64,000 nt of DNA from Streptomyces venezuelae. Its GTDB lineage: Bacteria; Actinomycetota; Actinomycetes; Streptomycetales; Streptomycetaceae. This document shows, in pieces, positions 11,048-20,235 of this stretch. Every line of letters begins with the position of its first letter. Position 1 is the first letter of the stretch. The position numbers and the translations under genes were made by a program. The notes beneath the pieces were generated by a model that searched no databases, was not told the DNA's origin, and worked only from the letters and a program-made list of their open reading frames with translations. The DNA is taken from the NCBI RefSeq assembly GCF_008642375.1, contig NZ_CP029194.1, positions 6,752,501 through 6,816,500 on the forward strand, read 5' to 3'.

Positions 11048-11323
11048 ATGAGCGACGCGACGACCGAGCAGAGGCCCGACGAGCGAGAAGCCGCGGGGGC
11101 CGCCGAGGACCACGAGCCCGCCGTGCCCGCGCCGCTCGGCGTCGCCCGGGAGCTCACCGGCCACGCCGGAGTAGACGCCCACCTGGCGCGTCTCGCCGAG
11201 GTGGACCACCTCCCGGCGGACGGACACCTGGAGGTGTACGAGGATGTACACCGTGGACTGCGCGCCGAGCTGACCTCGCTCGACGCACACCCCGCCCCCC
11301 GTCCGCACGACAACAGGAGCTGA
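11048..11323 (+). CDS. small conserved hypothetical protein upstream of tlyA
   Basis: Protein of 91 residues without recognised domain. An acidic, alanine-rich N-terminus (to about residue 35) precedes a more ordered part VARELTGHAGVDAHLARLAEVDHLPADGHLEVYEDVHRGLRAELTSLD. It lies 7 bp before tlyA on the same strand, so the two are probably co-transcribed. Composition and codon use match its neighbours, which supports it being real. Confidence 0.7.
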   Translation: MSDATTEQRPDEREAAGAAEDHEPAVPAPLGVARELTGHAGVDAHLARLAEVDHLPADGHLEVYEDVHRGLRAELTSLDAHPAPRPHDNRS

Positions 11324-11330
11324 ACCGAAC

Positions 11331-12142
<812 letters not shown>

Positions 12143-12146
<4 letters not shown>

Positions 12147-13063
12147 GCTCGACAGCAGCACCATCGGGAACATCACGCACCGTCTTCCTGCTCGCGCACA
12201 CCGGCAGGCCGGCCGCCGTGCGCAGCGCCGAACTGGTCGTCCTGGGGCTGCTGCGCTGCGGTATCGGCGTCCGCGTCCTGGAGGCCGAGGCCTCGGACCT
12301 GCCGCTGCCGCCGTCCGTCGAGAAGGTGCCGGAGGCCTGCTCCGACGCCCTCGACGGCTGTGAACTCCTCGTCGTCCTCGGCGGCGACGGCACGCTGCTG
12401 CGCGGCGCCGAGTTCTCCCGCGCCTCCGGGGTGCCGATGCTCGGCGTCAACCTGGGCCGGGTCGGCTTCCTCGCGGAGGCCGAGCGGGACGACCTCGACA
12501 AGGTCGTCGACCGGGTCGTGACGAAGGCGTACGAGGTCGAGGAGCGCATGACGCTCGACGTCGTCGTGTACGAGAACGGCGACGTCCTGCACCGCGACTG
12601 GGCGCTCAACGAGGCGGCCGTCCAGAAGGTGTCCCCGGAGCGGATGCTGGAGGTCGTGCTCGCGATCGACGGCCGCCCGGTGACCGGCTTCGGCTGCGAC
12701 GGGGTGATCTGCGCGACACCGACCGGCTCCACCGCGTACGCCTTCTCGGCGGGCGGGCCGGTCGTCTGGCCGGAGGTCGAGGCCCTGCTCATGGTCCCCA
12801 TCGGGGCCCACGCACTCTTCGCCAAGCCGCTCATCACCACCCCCGAGTCGGTCCTCGCCGTCGAGGTCGAGCCGCACACCCCGCACGGCGTGCTGTGGTG
12901 CGACGGGCGGCGGACCGTGGAGCTCCCGGCGGGCGCGCGGGTCGAGGTACGGCGCGGCGCCGTGCCCGTCAGGCTGGCCCGGCTGCACCACGCCTCCTTC
13001 ACGGACCGGCTGGTCGCCAAGTTCGCCCTCCCGGTCTCCGGCTGGCGGGGCGCTCCGCACTGA
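12143..13063 (+). CDS. nadK: NAD kinase
   Basis: Protein of 306 residues that phosphorylates NAD to NADP. Diagnostic motifs: GGDGT at residues 80-84, NLGRVGFLAE, the NE pair in DWALNEAAVQK, and ATPTGSTAYAFSAGGPVVWP. The proposed start is TTG 12143, overlapping the tlyA stop by 4 bp; the family N-terminus (TVFLLAHTGRPAAVRSAE) begins at residue 13, so only the first dozen residues depend on this choice. tlyA-nadK-recN order is conserved in actinobacteria. Confidence 0.93.
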
Positions 13064-13151
13064 TCGCCCGCTCCCTCCGGTGGTCCCGAACGATCGGCGC
13101 GCCGGAGAGTTACGCCCGGGGCGATGTCGCATCGGACCAGGGAAACCTCGT

Positions 13152-14894
13152 ATGGTCTGGGGCGTGCTGGAGGAGATGCGGATACGGTCGCTCGGGGTCA
13201 TCGACGACGCGGTGGTCGAGCTGTCGCCCGGCTTCACCGCGGTGACCGGTGAGACCGGTGCGGGCAAGACCATGGTCGTGACCAGTCTGGGCTTGCTGCT
13301 CGGTGGAAGGGCCGACCCGGCCCTGGTGCGGATCGGCGCGGCCTCGGCCGTCGTCGAAGGACGGATCAGCGTGCCCGCGGGCGCGCCCGCGGCCGTGCGC
13401 GCGGAGGAGGCCGGGGCGGAGCTCGACGAGGGAGTGCTCCTCGTCAGCCGCACCATCTCGGCCGAAGGACGCTCACGGGCCCACCTCGGCGGGCGCTCCG
13501 TGCCCGTCGGGCTGCTCGCCGAGCTCGCCGACGAGCTCGTCGCCGTCCACGGCCAGACCGACCAGCAGGGCCTGCTCAAGCCCGCCCGGCAGCGCGGTGC
13601 GCTCGACCGGTACGCGGGCGAGGCCGTCGCCGTACCGCTCGCCGCCTACGGCGAGGCGTACAAGCGGCTGCGGGCCGTCACGGGCGAGCTGGAGGAGATC
13701 ACCACCCGGGCCCGGGAACGGGCCCAGGAAGCCGATCTGCTGCGCTTCGGGCTCACCGAGATCGAGGCCGTCGCCCCGCGCGCCGGGGAGGACACCGAAC
13801 TCGCCGCCGAGGCGGAACGGCTCGGGCACGCCGAGGCCCTCGCCTCCGCCGCCGCGCTCGCGCACGGCGCGCTCGCGGGCGACCCCGAGGACCCCGAGGC
13901 CGTCGACGCGACGACCCTCGTCGCGGGAGCGGGCCGGGCCCTGGAGGCCGTACGGTCCCACGACGCGGCGCTCGCCTCGCTCGCCGACCGGATGGGGGAG
14001 ATCTCCATCCTGCTCGGGGACGTGGCCGGGGAGCTCGCCGGATACGCCGACGACCTGGACGCCGACCCGCTGCGGCTCGCCGCCGTCGAGGAGCGGCGCG
14101 CCGCCCTCACCCAGCTCACCCGGAAGTACGGCCAGGACATCACCGCCGTCCTCGCCTGGGCCGAGGAGAGCGCTGCCCGGCTCGGTGAGCTGGACGGCGA
14201 CGACGACCGTGTCGAGGAGCTGACCGCCGAGCGGGACCGGCTGCGCGACGAGCTGTCCGTCCTCGCCCAGGGGCTCACCGACGCCCGCACGGAGACGGCC
14301 GACCGGTTCGCCGGGGCGGTCACCGCCGAGCTGGCCTCGCTCGCCATGCCGCACGCGCGCGTGTCCTTCGCCATCAGCCAGACCGAGGACCCCGACGGCG
14401 TCGAGGTCGGCGGCCGGCGGGTCGCGTACGGCCCGTCCGGGGCCGACGAGGTCGAGCTGCTGCTCGCCCCGCACCCGGGCGCGCCGCCGCGGCCGATCGC
14501 CAAGGGCGCGTCCGGCGGTGAGCTGTCCCGCGTGATGCTCGCCGTGGAGGTCGTCTTCGCGGGGACCGACCCCGTGCCCACGTACCTCTTCGACGAGGTC
14601 GACGCGGGCGTCGGCGGCAAGGCGGCCGTGGAGATCGGGCGGCGGCTCGCCAAGCTCGCCAGGACGGCGCAGGTCGTCGTCGTCACCCACCTGCCGCAGG
14701 TCGCGGCCTTCGCCGACCGGCAGCTGCTCGTCGAGAAGACCAACGACGGTTCCGTGACCCGGTCCGGCGTCACCGTCCTGGAGGGCGAGGAGCGGGTCAG
14801 GGAGCTGTCCCGGATGCTCGCCGGCCAGGAGGACTCCGAGACGGCCAGGGCGCACGCGGAGGAGCTGCTCGCGACGGCCCGGGCGGACGCGTGA
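13152..14894 (+). CDS. recN: DNA repair protein RecN
   Basis: SMC-like ATPase of 580 residues acting in double-strand break repair. Walker A GETGAGKT is at residues 33-40, a long helical coiled-coil middle follows, then signature GASGGELSRVMLAVEV and Walker B PTYLFDEVDAGVGGKAA. The ATG at 13152 follows AGGGA at 13139-13143 with 8-nt spacing; an in-frame GTG at 13164 is the alternative. A longer upstream reading is possible but lacks similarity. Its stop overlaps the next gene by 4 bp. Confidence 0.94.
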   Translation: MVWGVLEEMRIRSLGVIDDAVVELSPGFTAVTGETGAGKTMVVTSLGLLLGGRADPALVRIGAASAVVEGRISVPAGAPAAVRAEEAGAELDEGVLLVSRTISAEGRSRAHLGGRSVPVGLLAELADELVAVHGQTDQQGLLKPARQRGALDRYAGEAVAVPLAAYGEAYKRLRAVTGELEEITTRARERAQEADLLRFGLTEIEAVAPRAGEDTELAAEAERLGHAEALASAAALAHGALAGDPEDPEAVDATTLVAGAGRALEAVRSHDAALASLADRMGEISILLGDVAGELAGYADDLDADPLRLAAVEERRAALTQLTRKYGQDITAVLAWAEESAARLGELDGDDDRVEELTAERDRLRDELSVLAQGLTDARTETADRFAGAVTAELASLAMPHARVSFAISQTEDPDGVEVGGRRVAYGPSGADEVELLLAPHPGAPPRPIAKGASGGELSRVMLAVEVVFAGTDPVPTYLFDEVDAGVGGKAAVEIGRRLAKLARTAQVVVVTHLPQVAAFADRQLLVEKTNDGSVTRSGVTVLEGEERVRELSRMLAGQEDSETARAHAEELLATARADA

Positions 14895-15610
14895 GACGAC
14901 TCGCGGCGTTCGGGGTCGCCGCGGGGGTGACGCGGGCGGTGTACGAGGGGATGCGCCGGTCGGTGGACGGTCCGCGGTGGACGCGGACCAACCACGCCGG
15001 GCGGAGCGTCGACCTGCACTCCGGGCCCGCGACGGCTCTCGGGGCGGCGGCCGGCAGCGGCAGCGGGCCCGTGGCGTTCGCCGTGCTGGCCGCCGCGGCG
15101 TGCGGGGCGTACGACGATGTGAAGGGCGATCACCGGCGCGGTTTCCGGGCGCACTTGGCGGCGCTGCGGGACGGCGAGGTGACCAGCGGGGCCGTCAAGT
15201 TCCTCGGCATCGGCGCGGTCTCGCTGGCGGCCGGGGCGCTGCTCAAGGAACGGCCCGTGGACAAGGTCCTCGCCGGGGTCGTCATCGCCGGCAGCGCCCA
15301 TCTGGTGAACCTCGTGGACGTACGGCCGGGGCGGGCGGGCCTGACCGTGCTCGCGCTCGGTGCTCCCGGGCTGCTCCGCGGGTCGCTCGCCGCCGCCCCG
15401 ATGGGAGCGGCCTCGGCGGTCCTCGGTGAGGACCTCGGGGAGCGCACGATGCTCGGCGACGCCGGGGCGCACGCGCTCGGTGCGGCCGTCGGCGGCGCGA
15501 TCGCCGCCGGGAACGGGCGGTTCGGGCTCCTCGCGCACGCGGCGGGAGTCGTCGCCGCCGCGGCGTGGGGGGAGTGGGACGCCACCTCGCGCGCTCGCCC
15601 GAGTGGGTGA
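14891..15610 (+). CDS. divergent MraY/WecA-like polyprenyl-phosphate glycosyl-1-phosphate transferase
   Basis: Protein of 239 residues, shorter than the usual 320-360 of the family, with several hydrophobic helices. Family landmarks remain: NHAGRSVDLHSGPATALG near the N-terminus, the Asp pair in YDDVKGD at 74-80, and MLGDAGAHALG around 187-197. The NxxDGxxGLA block is replaced by NLVDVRPGRAG at 140-150. It overlaps recN by 4 bp and is followed by a GT4 glycosyltransferase, so a lipid-linked sugar may be made and extended. It could instead have lost activity; the substrate is unknown. Confidence 0.65.
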   Translation: MRRLAAFGVAAGVTRAVYEGMRRSVDGPRWTRTNHAGRSVDLHSGPATALGAAAGSGSGPVAFAVLAAAACGAYDDVKGDHRRGFRAHLAALRDGEVTSGAVKFLGIGAVSLAAGALLKERPVDKVLAGVVIAGSAHLVNLVDVRPGRAGLTVLALGAPGLLRGSLAAAPMGAASAVLGEDLGERTMLGDAGAHALGAAVGGAIAAGNGRFGLLAHAAGVVAAAAWGEWDATSRARPSG

Positions 15611-15718
15611 ATCCTGGGACGGGTGCGGACGGCGGACGCCCTCCGTACAAGGGAACGACGCCGTTTCGGTGCCGGAACGTGCGTACGGTCGGCGGTACGG
15701 GCTGGCATCCTTGGGCGC

Positions 15719-16852
15719 GTGACACAGCTCCGTACGGTCCAAGTGCTGGGCGGCGGCAGCGCGGGCAGCAGCTCTCACGTCCGATCACTCGCCTCGGGGC
15801 TGGTGGCGAGGGGCGTGCGGGTGACCGTGTGCGCCCCGGCAGAACTCGACCGCCTCTACGACTACCTCGGTGCGGGGGCGCACTTCGTGCCCCTGCCGCG
15901 CCTCGGGGACCCCGCGACCGTCACCGCGCTCCGCAACGCCTGCATCGGCGCGGACGTGGTCCACGCGCACGGCCTCCAGGCCTCCGTGCGGGCCACGCTC
16001 GCGCTCTCGGCGCCGGCCTGCGGGTCGGCCTCCGTGGGGTCGGGGGGCGGGCCGACGTCCGGGAAGGGTCGTACGCCGCTCGTCACGACCTGGCACAGCC
16101 GGAACCACCTGGACGGGGCGCGGGGCGGGGTGCAGCGGCTCCTGGAGCGCAGGACCGTGCGGGCCGCGTCCGTCGTCCTCGGCACGTCGTCCGAACTCGT
16201 CGACCGGGCACGGCGGCGCGGGGCGCGGGACGCCCGGCTCGCGCCCGTCACCGTGCCGGCCGGGCGCGGGCCCGTCTGCCTCCACGACGGCAAGGCCCGG
16301 GCCGAACTGGGCGCGATCGACCGGCCCTTGCTGATGGCCGTCGGCGCGCTCGAACGGGGGCGGGGGTACGGGACGCTGCTCGACGCGGCGCGCTCGTGGC
16401 GGGACCTCGACCCGCAGCCGCTGCTCGTCATCGCGGGCGAGGGGCGCGAACGGGCCGCGCTGCAGCGGCGGATCACCGCGGAGCGGCTCGCGGTGCGGCT
16501 GATCGGGCGGCGCGACGACGTCGCGGAGCTGCTGGCCGCGGCGGACGTCGCGGTCCTCCCGTCGCGCCGGGAGGCCCGCTCCCTGCTCGCGCAGGAGGCG
16601 CTGCGGCTCGGTGTGCCGCTGGTCGCGACGGCGGTCGGCGGAGTCCCGGAACTGGTCGGGGACGCGGCGGAGCTCGTGCCGTACGGGGACGCTGTGGCGC
16701 TCGCGGGGGCGGTGCGGGGGCTGTTGGAGGACGCGGAGCGGCGGATGGACCTCGCGGCGGCGGGGCGGGTGCAGGCCGGGACGTGGCCCACGGAGGACGA
16801 GACGGTCGCTCATGTGCTGAGCGTGTACGACGAGTTGGCGGGCCGGCGGTAG
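15719..16852 (+). CDS. GT4-type glycosyltransferase
   Basis: Protein of 377 residues with two Rossmann-like halves. The N-terminal half starts TVQVLGGGSAGSSSHVRSLASGL; the C-terminal half has the retaining GT4 donor site with VGALERGRGYGTLLDAARSW, the E-x7-E pattern in REARSLLAQEAL, and GVPLVATAVGGVPELVGDAAELVP. The GTG at 15719 begins the conserved region directly; the preceding in-frame stretch is rejected. A glycine-serine-rich insert near residues 100-115 is unusual. It follows the MraY-like gene by 108 bp. Acceptor and sugar are unknown. Confidence 0.85.
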   Translation: MTQLRTVQVLGGGSAGSSSHVRSLASGLVARGVRVTVCAPAELDRLYDYLGAGAHFVPLPRLGDPATVTALRNACIGADVVHAHGLQASVRATLALSAPACGSASVGSGGGPTSGKGRTPLVTTWHSRNHLDGARGGVQRLLERRTVRAASVVLGTSSELVDRARRRGARDARLAPVTVPAGRGPVCLHDGKARAELGAIDRPLLMAVGALERGRGYGTLLDAARSWRDLDPQPLLVIAGEGRERAALQRRITAERLAVRLIGRRDDVAELLAAADVAVLPSRREARSLLAQEALRLGVPLVATAVGGVPELVGDAAELVPYGDAVALAGAVRGLLEDAERRMDLAAAGRVQAGTWPTEDETVAHVLSVYDELAGRR

Positions 16853-16860
16853 CGGGAGGC

Positions 16861-16889
16861 GGGGCGGGTGAGGGTGATTCCCCCGCCCC
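16861..16889. terminator. possible bidirectional terminator
   Basis: GGGGCGGG at 16861-16868 pairs with CCCGCCCC at 16882-16889 between the convergent glycosyltransferase and PucR genes. The loop is long and there is no T-run, so this is a weaker call. Confidence 0.45.
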
Positions 16890-16910
16890 TTCCCGAAGCC
16901 TTGCGGCGCG

Positions 16911-18533
16911 TTACGTCGTGTGGCGGCGGGCTCTCAGGGACAGGGAGAGGGCCAGGACCGTCTGGGGGTCGTCCAGGTCCGTGCCCAGGAGTTCGGAGAT
17001 GCGGGCCAGACGGTTGTAGAGGGTCTGGCGGTTGAGGTGGAGTTCGCGGGCCGTCTCCGCCTTGCGGCCCGCGTGGGCCAGGTACGTCTCCAGGGTCGGG
17101 AGCAGCGGCGGCCGGGAGGTGCGGTCGTGGTCCCGGAGGGGCCCGATCGCGCGGTCCACGAAGGCCGCCAGGTCCGGATGGTCGCGCAGGCGCCACAGCA
17201 GCAGGTCGATGTCGAGGCGGCGGGCGTCGTACCAGGGGAGGTCCGAGAGGCCCTGCGCGGCCGTCGCCGTCTCCGCCGCGTGCCGCAGGCCCGCGGAGGC
17301 CGCCGCCCAGCTTCCGGCGACTCCCACGACGACCACCGGCGGGTGGACGCCCGCGCGCTCCAGGCCCGCCCGCTCCACGCCCGCGCGGAGCGCCGCCGCG
17401 ACCCGGTCCGCGACGGCCGTGCGCTCGGATTCCGAGCGCAGGCCCAGGAGGAGCGGGACCCGTCCCTCGACCGGGCGGACGCCCAGCAGGACAGGGACTC
17501 CGACGGAGGCGAGCTCCTCGAGGACCGCCCGGGCGAGGAGCGCCCAGTTGCCCGAAGGGGAGAGTTCCGGGGCCAGGCGCATGACCACCGGCAGCAGCGG
17601 GCCCTCGCCCGGCTTGAAGCCGAGGACGCGGGCCTGGGCCGGTGCCGCCTCGGCCGTGATCCGGCCCTCCGCGAGGTCCGTCAGGAAGTCGCCCCGGCCG
17701 CGTGCGGCCAGCTCCTCCTCCTGGCGTGCCTGCATGAGGACCACCGCGAGGATGCCCGCCGCCCGCTCGGCCGCCATCCGGTGGACGGGGGAGAGGGCGC
17801 CGGAGACCGCGAGGAGGACCAGGCGGGCCCGGACCGAGCCCGAACCGGGGCCGCCGCCCGGCACGTCGACGAGGACCGTACCGGTCGGCGGGCCGGATTC
17901 GCGGGCCGCGCGCTGGCCGCGCAGCCCGTCCCACACCTGGAGCGGGTCGGCGGGGCCGGACTCGGTGCCCGCCGCGTACAGGAGCTGGCCGTCGGCGGTC
18001 TCCAGGAAGACCGGGTTCGCGGCGAAGTCGGAGAGGATACGGAGGACCTGCGGCACCCCGCCGCCGCCGAGCAGGGCCCCCGTGCACTGCCGGTGGACCT
18101 CCTCTGCCTGCCGGAGGAGCGCGTAGTGGCCGTTGACGATCTCGGTGTGGATCTCCTCCGTGACGGCCACGAAGGGGACCTCGCGGTGCAGCTGCACCAG
18201 GGGCAGCCCGGCGGCCCGCGCGGTCTCCACTATCGTCGCCGGGAGGCGGGCGAAGCGCGGGCCCAGCTCCACCACGAGCGCCGCGATGCCCCGGTCCGCG
18301 AGCCGGCGGACGAAGGCCCGCTGCTCGGCCGGCCGGGTCCCGAGCCCGAGGCCCGTGGTCAGCAGCAGCTCGCCGCCCTTGAGGAGCGACGCGATGTTCG
18401 GCACCTCGCCCGCGTGCACCCAGCGCACCGTGCGGTGCAGCCGGTCCGCGCCGGCGACGACCTCCGGGAGCCCGCTGCGCAGACCCGGGAGTTCGAGCGC
18501 CCGCTGCACGGTGATCCCGCCCTGATTGTCCAT
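16911..18533 (-). CDS. PucR-family transcriptional regulator
   Basis: Protein of 540 residues. Residues about 10-130 form the N-terminal PucR ligand domain (TVQRALELPGLRSGLPEVVAG, VPNIASLLKGGELLLTTG), the middle is the GGDEF-like CdaR part, and the C-terminal 60 residues are the HTH (LETYLAHAGRKAETARELHLNRQTLYNRLARISELLG). The start is the ATG at 18533. It is divergent from the permease with 162 bp between, the usual arrangement for a regulator controlling the neighbouring uptake and oxidation genes. Relatives respond to purines, amino acids or amines; the ligand here is inferred to be an amine. Confidence 0.9.
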   Translation of the reverse strand: MDNQGGITVQRALELPGLRSGLPEVVAGADRLHRTVRWVHAGEVPNIASLLKGGELLLTTGLGLGTRPAEQRAFVRRLADRGIAALVVELGPRFARLPATIVETARAAGLPLVQLHREVPFVAVTEEIHTEIVNGHYALLRQAEEVHRQCTGALLGGGGVPQVLRILSDFAANPVFLETADGQLLYAAGTESGPADPLQVWDGLRGQRAARESGPPTGTVLVDVPGGGPGSGSVRARLVLLAVSGALSPVHRMAAERAAGILAVVLMQARQEEELAARGRGDFLTDLAEGRITAEAAPAQARVLGFKPGEGPLLPVVMRLAPELSPSGNWALLARAVLEELASVGVPVLLGVRPVEGRVPLLLGLRSESERTAVADRVAAALRAGVERAGLERAGVHPPVVVVGVAGSWAAASAGLRHAAETATAAQGLSDLPWYDARRLDIDLLLWRLRDHPDLAAFVDRAIGPLRDHDRTSRPPLLPTLETYLAHAGRKAETARELHLNRQTLYNRLARISELLGTDLDDPQTVLALSLSLRARRHTT

Positions 18534-18607
18534 GGTGCCGGACGCTACCCCGCGTCCGTGTTTCGATGACATCACCGCACGGTCACGGCACCGGACACTT
18601 CGTACAT

Positions 18608-18630
18608 CGGGGCGACAACTCGTCGCCCCG
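18608..18630. promoter_or_regulatory. 9-bp inverted repeat in PucR/permease divergent region
   Basis: CGGGGCGAC (18608-18616) and GTCGCCCCG (18622-18630) are separated by AACTC. A second short one, GGACGC/GCGTCC, lies at about 18539-18556 near the pucR start. Either may be the operator of the adjacent PucR regulator; this is inference from position. Confidence 0.45.
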
Positions 18631-18695
18631 TGGCGGGAATTGTGCGACCGCATGTCGATTGTGGCCTGTGTCACACGCGAGGATGCTCTCGCGCC

Positions 18696-20210
18696 ATGGC
18701 AGAGAACTCCACTCCAGAGGTCCACCGGCTGAAGGCCAACTCCGTCGGTCTCGTCGGCGTCGTCTTCATGGCCGTGGCCACCGCGGCCCCGATCACCGCG
18801 ATGACCGGCAACCTCCCCATCGCCGTCGGCTTCGGCAACGGCACCGGCGCACCCGCCGGATACCTCTTCGCGACCCTCGTCCTGACCGTCTTCTCCGTCG
18901 GCTATGTCGCCATGGCCAAGCGGATCACGGCCGCGGGCGCCTTCTACGGCTACATCTCGCACGGCCTCGGCCGGATCGCCGGCATGGCCTCCGGCATGCT
19001 CGCCGTCCTGGCGTACATCGTCTTCGAAGCCTCGATCGTCGGCGTCTTCGCATACTTCGCCAAGACCACGGTCGCCGACCAGCTCGGCGTCGACATCCCG
19101 TGGATCCTGTACGCGGCCGTCATGCTGGCCGTGACGGCCGTCCTCTCGTACTTCGACATCAACCTGACCGCCAAGGCCCTCGGCGTCATGCTCATCGCGG
19201 AGATCGCCGTCCTCTTCGCGGTCGCCACCGCCGTCCTGATCGCCGGCGGCGGACCCGACGGCATCCCGGTCGAGCCGATCAACCCCGTGAACGCCTTCAC
19301 CGGCACCTCGGCCGGGCTCGGACTGTTCTTCGCCTTCTGGTCCTGGGTCGGCTTCGAGTCGACGGCCATGTACGGGGAGGAGTCGCGCGACCCGAAGCGG
19401 GTCATCCCGCGCGCCACCCTGATCTCCGTCATCGGCGTCGGGCTCTTCTACATCTACGTGTCGTGGATGACGATCGCCGGAAACGGCCTCAGCGGCTCGG
19501 TGAAGCTGTCCGCCTCCGCCAGCCCGCTCGACCTGTTCTTCGCACCCACCCAGTCCTTCATCGGCGCCTGGGCCGTCGACGCCTTCCAGTGGCTGCTGCT
19601 GACCGGCTCCTTCGCCTGCGGCATGGCCTTCCACCAGTGCGCCTCGCGCTACCTGTACGCCATCGGCCGCGAGGGCTTCCTCCACCCGGCGCTCGGCCGC
19701 ACCCACGCGCGGCACGGCTCGCCGTACATCGCCTCCTACGTGCAGAGCGGGATCGCCGTCGGCCTCGTCGGCGCCTTCTGGCTCACCGGCCAGGACCCCT
19801 ACATCCACCTCTACACCCTGCTCGCGATCCTCGGCACGATGGCGATCCTCATCGTCCAGACCCTCTGCTCCTTCGCCGTCATCGGCTACTTCCGCAAGAA
19901 CCACCCGGAGGACCGGCACTGGTTCAGGACCCTCACCGCGCCGCTCCTCGGCGGCATCGGCATGATCGCCGTCGTCGTCCTTCTGGTCATCAACATGGAG
20001 ACCGCGGCCGGACTCGCAGCCGACTCCCTCTTCTTCAAGGCGATCCCCTGGATCGTCGGCGTGGTCTTCTCCGGAGGCCTCGGCCTCGGCTTCTACCTCA
20101 AGGCCAAGCGGCCCGAGCGCTACGAGATCATCGGCCGGATCGTCCTGGAGGACGCGACCGAGCGCCCCGCCGAGGCAGCCCCCGCCCCCGCCGCCGTACC
20201 GCAGAGCTGA
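18696..20210 (+). CDS. APC-superfamily amino acid/amine permease
   Basis: Protein of 504 residues with about 12 transmembrane helices. The first contains the APC substrate-site motif VGVVFMAVATAAPITAMTGN, and GFESTAMYGEESRDPKRVIPRA is the typical loop after helix 6. The ATG at 18696 begins the family N-terminus (MAENSTPEVHRLKANSVG). It is followed 25 bp later by an amine oxidase, and both probably form one transcript controlled by the divergent PucR gene. Likely substrate: a polyamine or other amine, or an amino acid. Confidence 0.9.
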   Translation: MAENSTPEVHRLKANSVGLVGVVFMAVATAAPITAMTGNLPIAVGFGNGTGAPAGYLFATLVLTVFSVGYVAMAKRITAAGAFYGYISHGLGRIAGMASGMLAVLAYIVFEASIVGVFAYFAKTTVADQLGVDIPWILYAAVMLAVTAVLSYFDINLTAKALGVMLIAEIAVLFAVATAVLIAGGGPDGIPVEPINPVNAFTGTSAGLGLFFAFWSWVGFESTAMYGEESRDPKRVIPRATLISVIGVGLFYIYVSWMTIAGNGLSGSVKLSASASPLDLFFAPTQSFIGAWAVDAFQWLLLTGSFACGMAFHQCASRYLYAIGREGFLHPALGRTHARHGSPYIASYVQSGIAVGLVGAFWLTGQDPYIHLYTLLAILGTMAILIVQTLCSFAVIGYFRKNHPEDRHWFRTLTAPLLGGIGMIAVVVLLVINMETAAGLAADSLFFKAIPWIVGVVFSGGLGLGFYLKAKRPERYEIIGRIVLEDATERPAEAAPAPAAVPQS

Positions 20211-20235
20211 TTCCCCCTTCCTCAAGGAGCGCTCC

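Noticed and set aside
12173..15778. Long minus-strand frames across nadK, recN and the MraY-like gene
   Set aside because: They are opposite to well-identified genes, lack ribosome sites and show no family motif.
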